The notes below the pieces were generated by a model. The model was not told the origin of the DNA, searched no databases, and saw nothing but the letters and a program-made list of their open reading frames with translations. DNA of 48,867 nt from Candidatus Stahliibacteriota bacterium (lineage in GTDB: Bacteria; Hydrothermota; Tepidihabitantia; SM23-42): NCBI GenBank assembly GCA_030602565.1, contig JAUVZL010000014.1:1-48867 (forward strand), read 5' to 3'. Below, piece after piece: positions 34,228-42,376 of this stretch; position 1 is the stretch's first letter; each line of letters opens with the position of its first letter. Both the position numbers and the translations under genes were made by a program.

Positions 34228-35603
34228 GGGGTAAGCGTATAGCTATGAAAGAACAGCGACCTAAGCAGCGAATAAGAAATTTTCGCTCAGTACCATGTGG
34301 CTATACCAAAGAAGAGGTGATTGCTGAAGCACAAAGGTGCATTCAATGTATTCATGCTCCTTGTGAAAAAATGTGTCCTGTTCAAATGGAAATTAAATCG
34401 ATGATAAGAGAAATTGTTGAAGGCAATTTTAAACAGGCTTTTCTCATTGCTAAAAAGGACAATGCAATACCAGCTATATGCGGACGGGTATGCCCTCAAG
34501 AAGAACAGTGCGAAGGGGTTTGTCCATTAGCGCAAACAGGTAATGGTATAAATATCGGTAAATTGGAGGCTTTTATCGCCGATTGGGCAATGGAAAATGG
34601 CGTAAAGGAAGAATTCCATATAAAAGAAAGACTTGAGAAAGTTGCAGTAATTGGCTCAGGACCCGCAGGCATAAGTTGTGCCGTAGATCTACGTAGATAT
34701 GGCTATCAGGTGACCGTGTTTGAAGCTCTTCATATGGCTGGCGGTGTATTGCAGTATGGTATACCGGCCTTCAGACTTCCTAAAAATATTGTGGATTATG
34801 AAATATCATATCTTACTGAGATTGGTGCAGATCTTAAGTTGAATCATATCGTTGGACAGAACATAATGTTTGATGAATTGCGCGAGAAATTTAGTGCAAT
34901 CTTCATTGGTACAGGTGCTGGTGCGCCTCAATTTCTGGGTATTGAGGGGGAAAGACTCAAAGGACTTTATTCAGCAAACGAATTCCTCTTTCGGACGAAT
35001 TTAATGAAAGCTTATAAATTCCCAGAATATGATACGCCGATCGTTTGCGGCAACGCTATTGGAGTTATCGGAGCCGGGAATGTAGCCATGGATGTGGCAA
35101 GGTGTGCTCTTAGACTTGGTGCCAAGGATGTATATATACTTTATCGAAGAACCAAAAGAGAAGCACCAGCAAGGGCAGAAGAGCTTCAACATGCTCTTGA
35201 AGAAGGTGTAGAATTTATGGAATTGGTAAACCCCAAGCGCGCAATTGGTGATAAAGATGGGTGGGTTACTGCTATTGAAATGTTTAGAATGAGACTCGGT
35301 GAACCCGATAAAAGTGGCCGTCCCAGACCAATAAAAATTGAGGGCAGCGAGTTCATTATGAAATTGGATACAGTTGTCGAATCTCTCGGGACTAAACCTA
35401 ACAGGCTTTTTCTCGATATGACTCCTGAATTAGAAACAACTAAATGGGGTACGATTAAGGTTGATGAGGATTTAATGACCAAAATTGAAGGAGTGGCCGC
35501 AGGTGGTGATGCAATAAGAGGTAATGCAACCGTAATTCTCGCACTCGGGGATGGCAGAAAAGCCGCAAAATCGATTCATGAATATCTTTTAAGGAGGCAA
35601 TAA
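34215..35603 (+). CDS. nfnB: NfnB/GltD-type NADPH flavoprotein (NfnAB large subunit)
   Basis: The 462-residue protein has the N-terminal Fe-S domain (CIQCIHAPCEKMCPV, ICGRVCPQEEQCEGVCPL), an FAD-binding segment (VIGSGPAGISCA, PAFRLPKNIV) and an NADPH-binding segment (GVIGAGNVAMDVARCALRLG). It is the size of NfnB/SudA and glutamate synthase small chain. With NfnA it would couple NADPH to NADH plus ferredoxin by flavin bifurcation. The same fold is inserted in the giant HdrA at 43891. AAAGGAG precedes the ATG. Confidence 0.93.
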   Translation: MLEIGGKRIAMKEQRPKQRIRNFRSVPCGYTKEEVIAEAQRCIQCIHAPCEKMCPVQMEIKSMIREIVEGNFKQAFLIAKKDNAIPAICGRVCPQEEQCEGVCPLAQTGNGINIGKLEAFIADWAMENGVKEEFHIKERLEKVAVIGSGPAGISCAVDLRRYGYQVTVFEALHMAGGVLQYGIPAFRLPKNIVDYEISYLTEIGADLKLNHIVGQNIMFDELREKFSAIFIGTGAGAPQFLGIEGERLKGLYSANEFLFRTNLMKAYKFPEYDTPIVCGNAIGVIGAGNVAMDVARCALRLGAKDVYILYRRTKREAPARAEELQHALEEGVEFMELVNPKRAIGDKDGWVTAIEMFRMRLGEPDKSGRPRPIKIEGSEFIMKLDTVVESLGTKPNRLFLDMTPELETTKWGTIKVDEDLMTKIEGVAAGGDAIRGNATVILALGDGRKAAKSIHEYLLRRQ

Positions 35604-37595
35604 ATGAAGAAGATAGGGGTGTTTATTTGTCATTGTGGTAGTAATATTGCTGGAACAGTTGATATTGATAAGGTAAACGAAGAAATTAATAAATACCCTG
35701 GAGTCGTATATGCAGAGGATTATGTATATATGTGCTCTGACCCAGGGCAGAAATTAGTCGAGAATACTATTAGAGAGAAGAAACTGGATAGTGTGGTTGT
35801 GGCTTGTTGTTCGCCCACCTTGCACGAAGTCACTTTTCGTACAACCTGTGAGTTAGCTGGTCTTAATCCATATCAATGTGAGATTGCAAACATCCGTGAG
35901 CAATGTAGTTGGGTTCATGAAGATAAGAAAAAAGCTTCAGAGAAAGCTATTAAGATAATCAAAACTATAATTGAGAAAGTAAATCAGAATGAATCGCTTA
36001 AGCCAATTAGTATTCCTATCACAAGGCGCGCTCTTGTTATAGGTGGAGGAATAGCCGGAATTCAGGTCTCTCTTGATATTGCTAATGCAGGATATGAGGT
36101 CTTACTTGTTGAGAAGAATCCTTCGATAGGCGGCCACATGATTCAATTGTCAGAAACCTATCCTACGCTTGACTGTTCGCAGTGTATTTTGACTCCCAAG
36201 ATGGTGGAGGTATCACGACATTCAAAAATAAGGTTGTTGACATATAGTGAAGTTCAAGAAGTTACAGGTTATGTAGGTAATTTCAATGTGAAAGTATTGA
36301 AGAAACCAAGATATGTGATCGAGGATAAATGTACACTTTGCAATAAGTGTGTAGATGTCTGCCCTATAGCTACAGCGAGTGAATATGATAGGAATCTTGC
36401 GGCTCGTAAGGCTATATATCTACCATTCCCCCAGGCAATTCCAGCTACCTATACGATAGATGCCGAAAAATGTCCGGGTTTTTTACCAATAGCTTGTGGT
36501 AAGTGCGCAGAGGTATGTGAACCTAAGGCTATAGATTTTGATATGCAGCCTGAGATAATAGAAGAGAAGGTTGGAGCTATTGTAGTAGCGACAGGATACG
36601 ATTTGTATTCTGTGAAGAATCTTCCTGAATATGGTGGTGGAAAATTGGAAGACGTAATGGATGGTTTGCAATTTGAGCGTCTTTTATCAGCAACTGGACC
36701 AACAGGAGGCGAGATTAGAAGACTCTCTGATAATAAAGTGCCTAAGAGAGTAATATTTGTAAGTTGTGTTGGGTCAAGGGATACAGAAAAGCATTTGCCT
36801 TATTGTTCAAAAATATGCTGTATGTATGTGGCGAAGCATGCGATGCTATATAAACACAAGGTCCCGGATGGCGAAGCGATCATTTTTTATATTGATGTTA
36901 GAGCAGGTGGAAAAGGTTATGAGGAATTTGTAACAAGGGCTCAGAAAGAAGATGAAGTTATCTATATTCGGGGAAAGGTATCGAAGATTTTCAGGGATAA
37001 TGGTAAGATTGTGGTTATGGGTGCGGATACTCTTATCGGTAAACAGATTGAGGTTGAGTGTGATATGGTAGTTCTTTCAACGGCGATGGTTCCGAATAAA
37101 GATATTAAGGATTTACTGTCTAAACTTAAAATTGCTGCTGACGAGTATGGATTTTTGTCAGAGGCACATCCGAAATTGAGGCCTGTTGAGAGTATATCTG
37201 CCGGTTTCTTCGTTGCTGGAGCTGCGCAAGCACCTAAGGATATACCTGAAGCTGTGGCTCAGGCGTCCGGTGCTGCGAGTAAAGTAACTGATTTATTCTC
37301 ATCAACTGAATTAAAACACGAACCTGTAGTAGCATGCGTGAATGAAGACATTTGCAGTGGTTGTGGTATTTGTATTCCGCTATGTCCTTACGGTGCTCGG
37401 GAATTAGAAATTGTCGATGAGAGACGTATTGCTAAGGTAAATGACGTGTTGTGTGAGGGATGTGGCTGTTGCATAGCAGCGTGTCCTACAGGGGCAACTG
37501 GTCAGTTTAACTTCATGGATAGACAGGTATATAACATGATAAATGCAGCACTCACAGTGAGAGAGGACGAGAGAACTAATGGAAAAATCAAATAG
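35604..37595 (+). CDS. hdrA: HdrA, standard single-unit form
   Basis: At 663 residues this is the normal HdrA length. It begins with the Cys-rich domain FICHCGSNIAG, MCSDPGQ, CCSPTLHE and REQCSWVH, then has the FAD segment VIGGGIAG (about residue 149), DCSQCILTPKM, CTLCNKCVDVCP, CAEVCEPKAIDF, VSCVGSRD and two C-terminal [4Fe-4S] motifs (CSGCGICIPLCP, CEGCGCCIAACP). HdrA bifurcates electrons at its FAD. It follows nfnB directly behind AAGGAGG, so Nfn may feed it. It is more diverged from the three tandem forms than they are from each other. Confidence 0.94.
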   Translation: MKKIGVFICHCGSNIAGTVDIDKVNEEINKYPGVVYAEDYVYMCSDPGQKLVENTIREKKLDSVVVACCSPTLHEVTFRTTCELAGLNPYQCEIANIREQCSWVHEDKKKASEKAIKIIKTIIEKVNQNESLKPISIPITRRALVIGGGIAGIQVSLDIANAGYEVLLVEKNPSIGGHMIQLSETYPTLDCSQCILTPKMVEVSRHSKIRLLTYSEVQEVTGYVGNFNVKVLKKPRYVIEDKCTLCNKCVDVCPIATASEYDRNLAARKAIYLPFPQAIPATYTIDAEKCPGFLPIACGKCAEVCEPKAIDFDMQPEIIEEKVGAIVVATGYDLYSVKNLPEYGGGKLEDVMDGLQFERLLSATGPTGGEIRRLSDNKVPKRVIFVSCVGSRDTEKHLPYCSKICCMYVAKHAMLYKHKVPDGEAIIFYIDVRAGGKGYEEFVTRAQKEDEVIYIRGKVSKIFRDNGKIVVMGADTLIGKQIEVECDMVVLSTAMVPNKDIKDLLSKLKIAADEYGFLSEAHPKLRPVESISAGFFVAGAAQAPKDIPEAVAQASGAASKVTDLFSSTELKHEPVVACVNEDICSGCGICIPLCPYGARELEIVDERRIAKVNDVLCEGCGCCIAACPTGATGQFNFMDRQVYNMINAALTVREDERTNGKIK

Positions 37596-37679
37596 AATAA
37601 CCTTATTTTATAAGTGGATAGGAATTCCTGGGAGAGTATCAAAAACATTAGGATGTTTTATACAAAACAGGAGGAAAAA

Positions 37680-38459
37680 ATGAAAGAGCTAAAAATTTTG
37701 ATAATCGACGATGAAGAGGCAATTTGCGATGCCTGTTCCCAGATATTCACTAAAGATGGATATTTGGTCGAGACATGTCGTGAAGGAACATCCGGTTTGC
37801 AAAAAATTGATAACTTTAAACCTGATGTTGTTCTTGTGGACTTAAAGATGCCTGGTATGAGTGGCATGGAAGTTCTAGAGAAAATAAAAAAGAAGGACAA
37901 AAATGTGGTGCCCATTGTTATAACTGGTTATGGAACAATCGAATTGGCAGTCGAATCAATGAAAAATGGTGCAGTTGATTTCTTACGTAAACCGCTCACC
38001 GCAGAAAAACTGAAGAGCGTAACGAGAAAAGCATTGAAAGAGAGAAAAGCTTCAGTTGAGGTTCAGCCTTTACGAGATAATGAAGCAGGCACTAAACGTG
38101 ATCATTACACTCACATTGCGGATCTTGTAGTTTTTGTAAAACCACTTGATTTACCACCTTCGCTATATCCATTTGCCAAATGCACAGGTTGGCAAGAGAG
38201 TATGACTGCTGAACAAGATGTCCGTTTTTTAATTTTGAAAATCAGAGGAACAGTTGATTCATATCATGCGATTGTTGTCAAAAACAATATGGATATAGAA
38301 CAGGTAGAAGAGAAAATCCATAAAGACTTAGGCATTGTTAAACTTTCTAATGCAACACGGGATAAGCTAAAAGAACTTTTGCAAAAATTTCGCAGTGGAG
38401 AATTTACATATTTCGTGAGACACCAAATTAACAAAGCGACATTTCCACATAGGCACTAA
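37680..38459 (+). CDS. Response regulator with an unassigned C-terminal domain
   Basis: The 259-residue protein has an N-terminal receiver (ILIIDDEE, VLVDLKMPGMSG, VITGYGT, LRKPLT) to about residue 125, then a domain I do not recognise (HIADLVVFVKPLDLPP, CTGWQESM, FLILKIRGTVDSYHAIV, HRH at the end). No helix-turn-helix is evident. The receiver is nearly the same as that of the kinase at 40250, even at DNA level, so one arose from the other. ATG 37680 follows AGGAGG; a longer frame from 37614 is unlikely. It lies between hdrA and the second korD-korB-korC set. Confidence 0.85.
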   Translation: MKELKILIIDDEEAICDACSQIFTKDGYLVETCREGTSGLQKIDNFKPDVVLVDLKMPGMSGMEVLEKIKKKDKNVVPIVITGYGTIELAVESMKNGAVDFLRKPLTAEKLKSVTRKALKERKASVEVQPLRDNEAGTKRDHYTHIADLVVFVKPLDLPPSLYPFAKCTGWQESMTAEQDVRFLILKIRGTVDSYHAIVVKNNMDIEQVEEKIHKDLGIVKLSNATRDKLKELLQKFRSGEFTYFVRHQINKATFPHRH

Positions 38460-38565
38460 TGAAGATGAATAACAATGGAATCGGCAGTACCTTCGTTATT
38501 GATGGTCGGAAATAACGTTACAAGATTGTGAAAGAAATTGCAATTAGTACAAAAAGGAGGAGGTA

Positions 38566-38829
38566 ATGAAAGTTTTCCTTAATGGTTTAAAAGTAATAAA
38601 GGGAGAGGTTTTTATCATGAAGGATAGATGTAAGGGATGTGGTTTTTGTGTGACATGCTGTCCTATGGATGTTTTGGAAGTATCTAAGAAGTTTAATGTA
38701 AATGGGTATCATTTTCCAGTTGTTAAGAATCCAGATGACTGTATTAATTGTGGTTTATGTGAAATACTCTGTCCGGATTTTGCCATTTGGTCTGTTTTAA
38801 AGGAAGAAAGACAAGTAGTGGAGGTTTAG
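38566..38829 (+). CDS. korD: KorD-like two-cluster ferredoxin, copy 3
   Basis: The 87-residue protein has CKGCGFCVTCCPMDV and CINCGLCEILCPDFAIW and is close to copy 1 over its whole length. Start ATG 38566 follows GGAGGAGG. The 106 bases upstream contain a small 7-bp inverted repeat (CGTTATT at 38494, AATAACG at 38511) but no clear promoter. KorB copy 2 follows two bases after its stop. Confidence 0.93.
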   Translation: MKVFLNGLKVIKGEVFIMKDRCKGCGFCVTCCPMDVLEVSKKFNVNGYHFPVVKNPDDCINCGLCEILCPDFAIWSVLKEERQVVEV

Positions 38830-38831
38830 AG

Positions 38832-39614
38832 ATGGTAGAGCACACTGATGAATTGCATCCGTCTGAGTATTTTTTACAGGCTGGTTCGATTCCTTCTATT
38901 TGGTGCCCGGGTTGTGGTATTGGTACGGTTGTTAATACCTTTATTCAGGCTGTCGAGAAGTCAAAGATTGATTTTGAAAAGATATGTGTGGTATCCGGCA
39001 TCGGCTGCACCGGGAAAGTCGCTTATCACGTAAAGTTCAATTCCTTCCAAGCAGTGTACCGTAATCCTATCAAACGCGCCTCAGAGCTAAAACTAAAGAA
39101 TCCAAACTTGAAGGTGGTTGTTTTCTTGAATGATGTTGATTTTATGACATCTGGAGCAGAGGGTTTTATTGGGGTTGGCAAGAGAGGAGTAGCTCTCTGT
39201 GTTATATATGTCAATAATTTCATTTATCGCATATTTATTGAACACAAAGCCCTATCAAGAACACCTTTCATCGGGACCACAGTCGAGAATAACATTGAGT
39301 CGCCTTTTAACATTCCCCATTTGGCAAAGTCATGTGGTGCTCAATATGTGGCAAGATGGACACCATTGCATGCTCGCAGGTTAATGTATTCTATGGCTGA
39401 TGCTCTGCAGAAACCGAGTTTTTCACTAATTGAAGTTATCTCACCTTGCTTAATGTATTATGCAAGCAATGGCATAATTGGAAGAAGTCTCGATAGAGTA
39501 AGTTTTTTCTACGATAATTCAATAATAAAACATGGTGAGCCTACAGAAAATCTTGATATAAGGCCACCAAATAAAATTATTGTAGGGAAATTTGTAGATA
39601 ATATAAGAGAGTGA
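38832..39614 (+). CDS. korB: KorB-like subunit with eroded thiamine-diphosphate site, copy 2
   Basis: The 260-residue paralogue of 32370-33143 has SIWCPGCGIGTVV and GIGCTGK, while the GDGD position reads NDVD (VVFLNDVDFMTSG) and NNxxYGMTGGQ reads NNFIYRIFIEHK. Both aspartates of GDGD are kept but the glycines are lost, so thiamine diphosphate binding is doubtful. ATG 38832 follows GGAGG; the longer frame from 38787 overlaps korD. It is followed by a KorC-like gene but no KorA, suggesting an electron-transfer or sensory role with Hdr proteins. Confidence 0.85.
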   Translation: MVEHTDELHPSEYFLQAGSIPSIWCPGCGIGTVVNTFIQAVEKSKIDFEKICVVSGIGCTGKVAYHVKFNSFQAVYRNPIKRASELKLKNPNLKVVVFLNDVDFMTSGAEGFIGVGKRGVALCVIYVNNFIYRIFIEHKALSRTPFIGTTVENNIESPFNIPHLAKSCGAQYVARWTPLHARRLMYSMADALQKPSFSLIEVISPCLMYYASNGIIGRSLDRVSFFYDNSIIKHGEPTENLDIRPPNKIIVGKFVDNIRE

Positions 39615-39616
39615 AA

Positions 39617-40213
39617 ATGTCTTTCAGATATGAGTTTAGATTGAGTGGTTCTGCAAGTCAAGGATTGAATCTCGCAGGAAAAATTCTTACTGAGGCTCCA
39701 GCAATTTATGATGGCAAAAATGCTACATGTTGGCAATCTTACGGTTCGGAAGCCAGGAGCAGTTTATGTCGCTCAGAAGTTATAATCTCAGATGCATTGA
39801 TAGAGTATCCAAAGGCGGTGCGTGTCGATTTCCTGCTCGCCTTTATGCAAGAAGCATTTGATAAATATTATAAAGACGTAAAACCGAATGGCGTTATATT
39901 AGTTGATTCTGTTTATGTTACTGATATTCTAAATAGTAACTCTAACATATATTCTTTACCTATAACAAAAATTGCAGAAAAAGAGGGTAGTAAAAAATTA
40001 ATCATCCCCATAGCCGCTTTAGGTATGATTACAGAAATTGCCAAAGTTATCTCAAAGGATGCAATAAAATCGGCAATTCTTTTACATGGTCCAAAGGGAA
40101 CGGAAGAAATCAATTTAAAAGCATTTAAAGTCGGTATAAATGCGGTGCAGAGATTGAAGTACAAACGGAATAAAAGTTATGTTTTGGAGTTTGGGGGCAG
40201 CGGTGTTTCTTGA
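39617..40213 (+). CDS. korC: KorC-like (gamma) subunit of 2-oxoacid:ferredoxin oxidoreductase
   Basis: The 198-residue protein matches the gamma-subunit fold: RLSGSASQGLNLAGKIL corresponds to the family GxGGQG motif with the second and third glycines changed, and QSYGSEARSS to the SYGxExRGG motif with the GG replaced by Ser. NGVILVDSVYV and AALGMITEIA fit the rest of the family. It follows KorB copy 2 closely; ATG 39617 is taken over GTG 39611. Like the KorB copies it keeps the fold but has lost consensus residues. Confidence 0.85.
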   Translation: MSFRYEFRLSGSASQGLNLAGKILTEAPAIYDGKNATCWQSYGSEARSSLCRSEVIISDALIEYPKAVRVDFLLAFMQEAFDKYYKDVKPNGVILVDSVYVTDILNSNSNIYSLPITKIAEKEGSKKLIIPIAALGMITEIAKVISKDAIKSAILLHGPKGTEEINLKAFKVGINAVQRLKYKRNKSYVLEFGGSGVS

Positions 40214-40237
40214 TTTTGCAGCATTTTTAATTATAAT
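40210..40237 (+). promoter_or_regulatory. Candidate promoter with near-leaderless start
   Basis: TTGATT (40210-40215) and TATAAT (40232-40237) are spaced 16 bases. Transcription would begin near 40244, only about six bases before ATG 40250. No Shine-Dalgarno sequence is present, which fits a leaderless or very short-leader mRNA. Confidence 0.4.
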
Positions 40238-40249
40238 TATTTATAAATT

Positions 40250-41392
40250 ATGGATATAAATAAACCCAAAATTTTGATAATCGACGATGAAGAGACAATT
40301 TGCGATGCCTGTTCTCAGGTGTTCATCAAAGATGGATATTTAGTTGAGATAAGTCTAGAAGGGACATCGGGTTTAGAAAAAATTGATAATTTTAAACCGG
40401 ATATTGTTCTTGTTGATCTAAAGATGCCAGGAATAAGTGGTATGGAAGTTTTGGAGAAGATAGCTGAAAAAGATAGGAATATTGTGTTGATTGTTATAAC
40501 TGGTTATGCTTCAATTGAATCTGCGGTTGAATCTATGAAAAGAGGAGCGTTTGATTTTTTAGCTAAACCATTTACTCCAGACGAGTTGAGGATTATAACC
40601 AGAAGGGCATTGGAAAAGAGAAGGGCTTCGCTAGAAGCAGAACGCTTAAAAAGGGAGAAGGAAAGGATGAGACAGAATTTTATTTCGCTGGTATCACATG
40701 AATTGAGGACACCTCTGGTTGCAGTAATGCAGTATTTAGAAGTCTTAGGCGGCGGTATTTCGGGTGAAGTTTCCAAAGAACAATCGAAGATTATTAATAG
40801 AATGAAAATCCGCCTAAATGAACTTCTCAAACTCATTGACCGATGGCTGAAACTTTCAAGGATTGAGGAACTGAAATTGAAAGAGGGGTTTCAAGATTTT
40901 TCTCTCTCTTCGGTAATTGGCGAAGCCATTGATTTAGTTAAACCTCTTGCCTATGAAAGAAATGTGAATCTTAAAGTGAAATCTATCGCCAATAATATAA
41001 TAATAAATGGTGATAAAGAGATGATTAAAGAAATTTTTACAAATCTCATCAACAATAGCATTAAATATAATCGAGAAGGTGGAAGTGTTATGGTTGAATC
41101 AAGGGAGCACGAAGATTTCTGGGTGATTGATGTTAGCGATACCGGCATCGGCATTCCTGAACAGGAAATTGCTCATATCGGAGAAGAATTTTATCGCGTA
41201 AAGAGAGAAGGAAATGCTGCCGGTTCCGGTCTTGGTCTGGCAATCGTAAAGAAGATATTGGATGTACATAATGGAAAATTGGAGATAAAGAGTAAACTGA
41301 ATCAGGGTAGCACATTTAGTGTTTATTTACCAAAAGTAAAAATAGCAAAGGGGAAAGAAGGCTTAAGAGGGCTCGGAGAAGGCAATAAATGA
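40250..41392 (+). CDS. Receiver-histidine kinase hybrid
   Basis: The 380-residue cytosolic protein has an N-terminal receiver (ILIIDDEE, VLVDLKMPG, FLAKPFT), then a full HisKA motif with phospho-His in SHELRTP near residue 150, and a GHKL ATPase domain (NLINNSIKYN, DTGIGIPE, GSGLGLAIVKKIL). The receiver is almost identical in text to that of 37680. Its last ten residues (KEGLRGLGEGNK region) are encoded by a purine-rich repeat of the S23 flank type, so the C-terminal end may be repeat-derived. Confidence 0.93.
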   Translation: MDINKPKILIIDDEETICDACSQVFIKDGYLVEISLEGTSGLEKIDNFKPDIVLVDLKMPGISGMEVLEKIAEKDRNIVLIVITGYASIESAVESMKRGAFDFLAKPFTPDELRIITRRALEKRRASLEAERLKREKERMRQNFISLVSHELRTPLVAVMQYLEVLGGGISGEVSKEQSKIINRMKIRLNELLKLIDRWLKLSRIEELKLKEGFQDFSLSSVIGEAIDLVKPLAYERNVNLKVKSIANNIIINGDKEMIKEIFTNLINNSIKYNREGGSVMVESREHEDFWVIDVSDTGIGIPEQEIAHIGEEFYRVKREGNAAGSGLGLAIVKKILDVHNGKLEIKSKLNQGSTFSVYLPKVKIAKGKEGLRGLGEGNK

Positions 41393-41480
41393 AAAAAAGG
41401 GCAACAGTGCAATGAAAGGCAGTACGATAGTTACTTTAATAGCCTTTTTAAGCCATTTGTTAGCCTTTTTGAGCCTTTTG
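41357..41480. repeat. Purine-rich and pyrimidine-rich arms of an apparently emptied element
   Basis: The purine-rich arm (41357-41390, GAAGGCTTAAGAGGGCTCGG and following) is nearly the same as 42302-42335. A short spacer follows, then a pyrimidine-rich arm (41438-41480) of TAGCC-T-rich units that is its rough reverse complement. The layout is like the deleted S23 copy at 8924-9095, but no coding remnant was recognised in the spacer. Confidence 0.55.
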
Positions 41481-41501
41481 TTTTTTTAAAAGGAGTGTAA
41501 A

Positions 41502-42293
41502 ATGAAGAAAACGAAAATCTTATTTGTTGATGATGACCCAGATTTTTCTGAGGCGAGCAAGACAGTTCTTGAGCAAGCGGGTTACGAAGTTATTCATGCT
41601 CAAAATGGAAAGAAGGGATTGGAAAGCGCAAAGAAAGATAAGCCAGATTTAATAATTCTTGATGTCATGTTGCCGGACATAAATGGCTTTTCTGTTTGTC
41701 GAGAATTGAAAGAAACCCCAAAGTATTCTTCGATAGCCATTATCCTCTTAACGGCGATTGGTGCCACGCCGGAGAGTTATGCAGAGAATATTGCAAAAGA
41801 ACATAAGGCTGATTGTTATCTTTCTAAACCTGTAGACACACAAAAAATGATTGAAACGATAAATGATCTATTAATAAAAACAAGACCTGCGCCAAAGAAG
41901 GAACGAGCAAAAGCTAAAATTCTACTTGTTGATGACGACCCTGATTTTATTGAAGCAACGAAACAAATTTTAATTGCCAGCCAATATGATGTGGTAACCG
42001 CAAAGGATGGCGATGAAGGAATTGCCAAGGCAAGGCATGAAAATCCCGATTTGATTCTTCTTGATGTCATAATGCCGGGAAAGGATGGGTATACAGTCTG
42101 TTACGAATTGCGGAAAATCGCACAGACAAGGCCAATACCAGTTATAATGCTTACTGCAGTCGGTCAGCAATTCTCAAAACCTGAATATGGTGTTGACATT
42201 GCTATTGATCATCTGGCGGATGATTATATTGATAAACCAGTAAACACATCGACTCTCCTCAAGAAAATCGAAAAGCACCTTCTCTTTAGATAA
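41502..42293 (+). CDS. Double-receiver response regulator
   Basis: The 263-residue protein holds two receiver domains in tandem: ILFVDDDPDF with LIILDVMLPD (Asp near residue 54), and ILLVDDDPDF with LILLDVIMPG (Asp near residue 190), joined by a Lys/Pro-rich linker. There is no output domain, so it probably works as a phosphorelay hub or by protein contact. AAAAGGAG precedes the ATG. Imperfect inverted repeats (41438-41480 and 42302-42335) lie on both sides. Confidence 0.93.
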   Translation: MKKTKILFVDDDPDFSEASKTVLEQAGYEVIHAQNGKKGLESAKKDKPDLIILDVMLPDINGFSVCRELKETPKYSSIAIILLTAIGATPESYAENIAKEHKADCYLSKPVDTQKMIETINDLLIKTRPAPKKERAKAKILLVDDDPDFIEATKQILIASQYDVVTAKDGDEGIAKARHENPDLILLDVIMPGKDGYTVCYELRKIAQTRPIPVIMLTAVGQQFSKPEYGVDIAIDHLADDYIDKPVNTSTLLKKIEKHLLFR

Positions 42294-42301
42294 AGGATGT
42301 A

Positions 42302-42366
42302 GAAGGCTCAAAGATGGCTCAAAGAAGGCAATAAAAGGGAGAAGGAGGAATAAGGGCAAAAAAGGG
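42302..42366 (+). repeat. Purine-rich GGCTCAAA / GGG-A-rich repeat
   Basis: Three spaced GGCTCAAA-like units are followed by GGGAGAAGG and AAGGGCAAAAAAGGGG units up to the hdrC start. It is a direct match of the arm at 41357 and a rough inverse of 41438-41480. Confidence 0.6.
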
Positions 42367-42376
42367 GATACGAATA

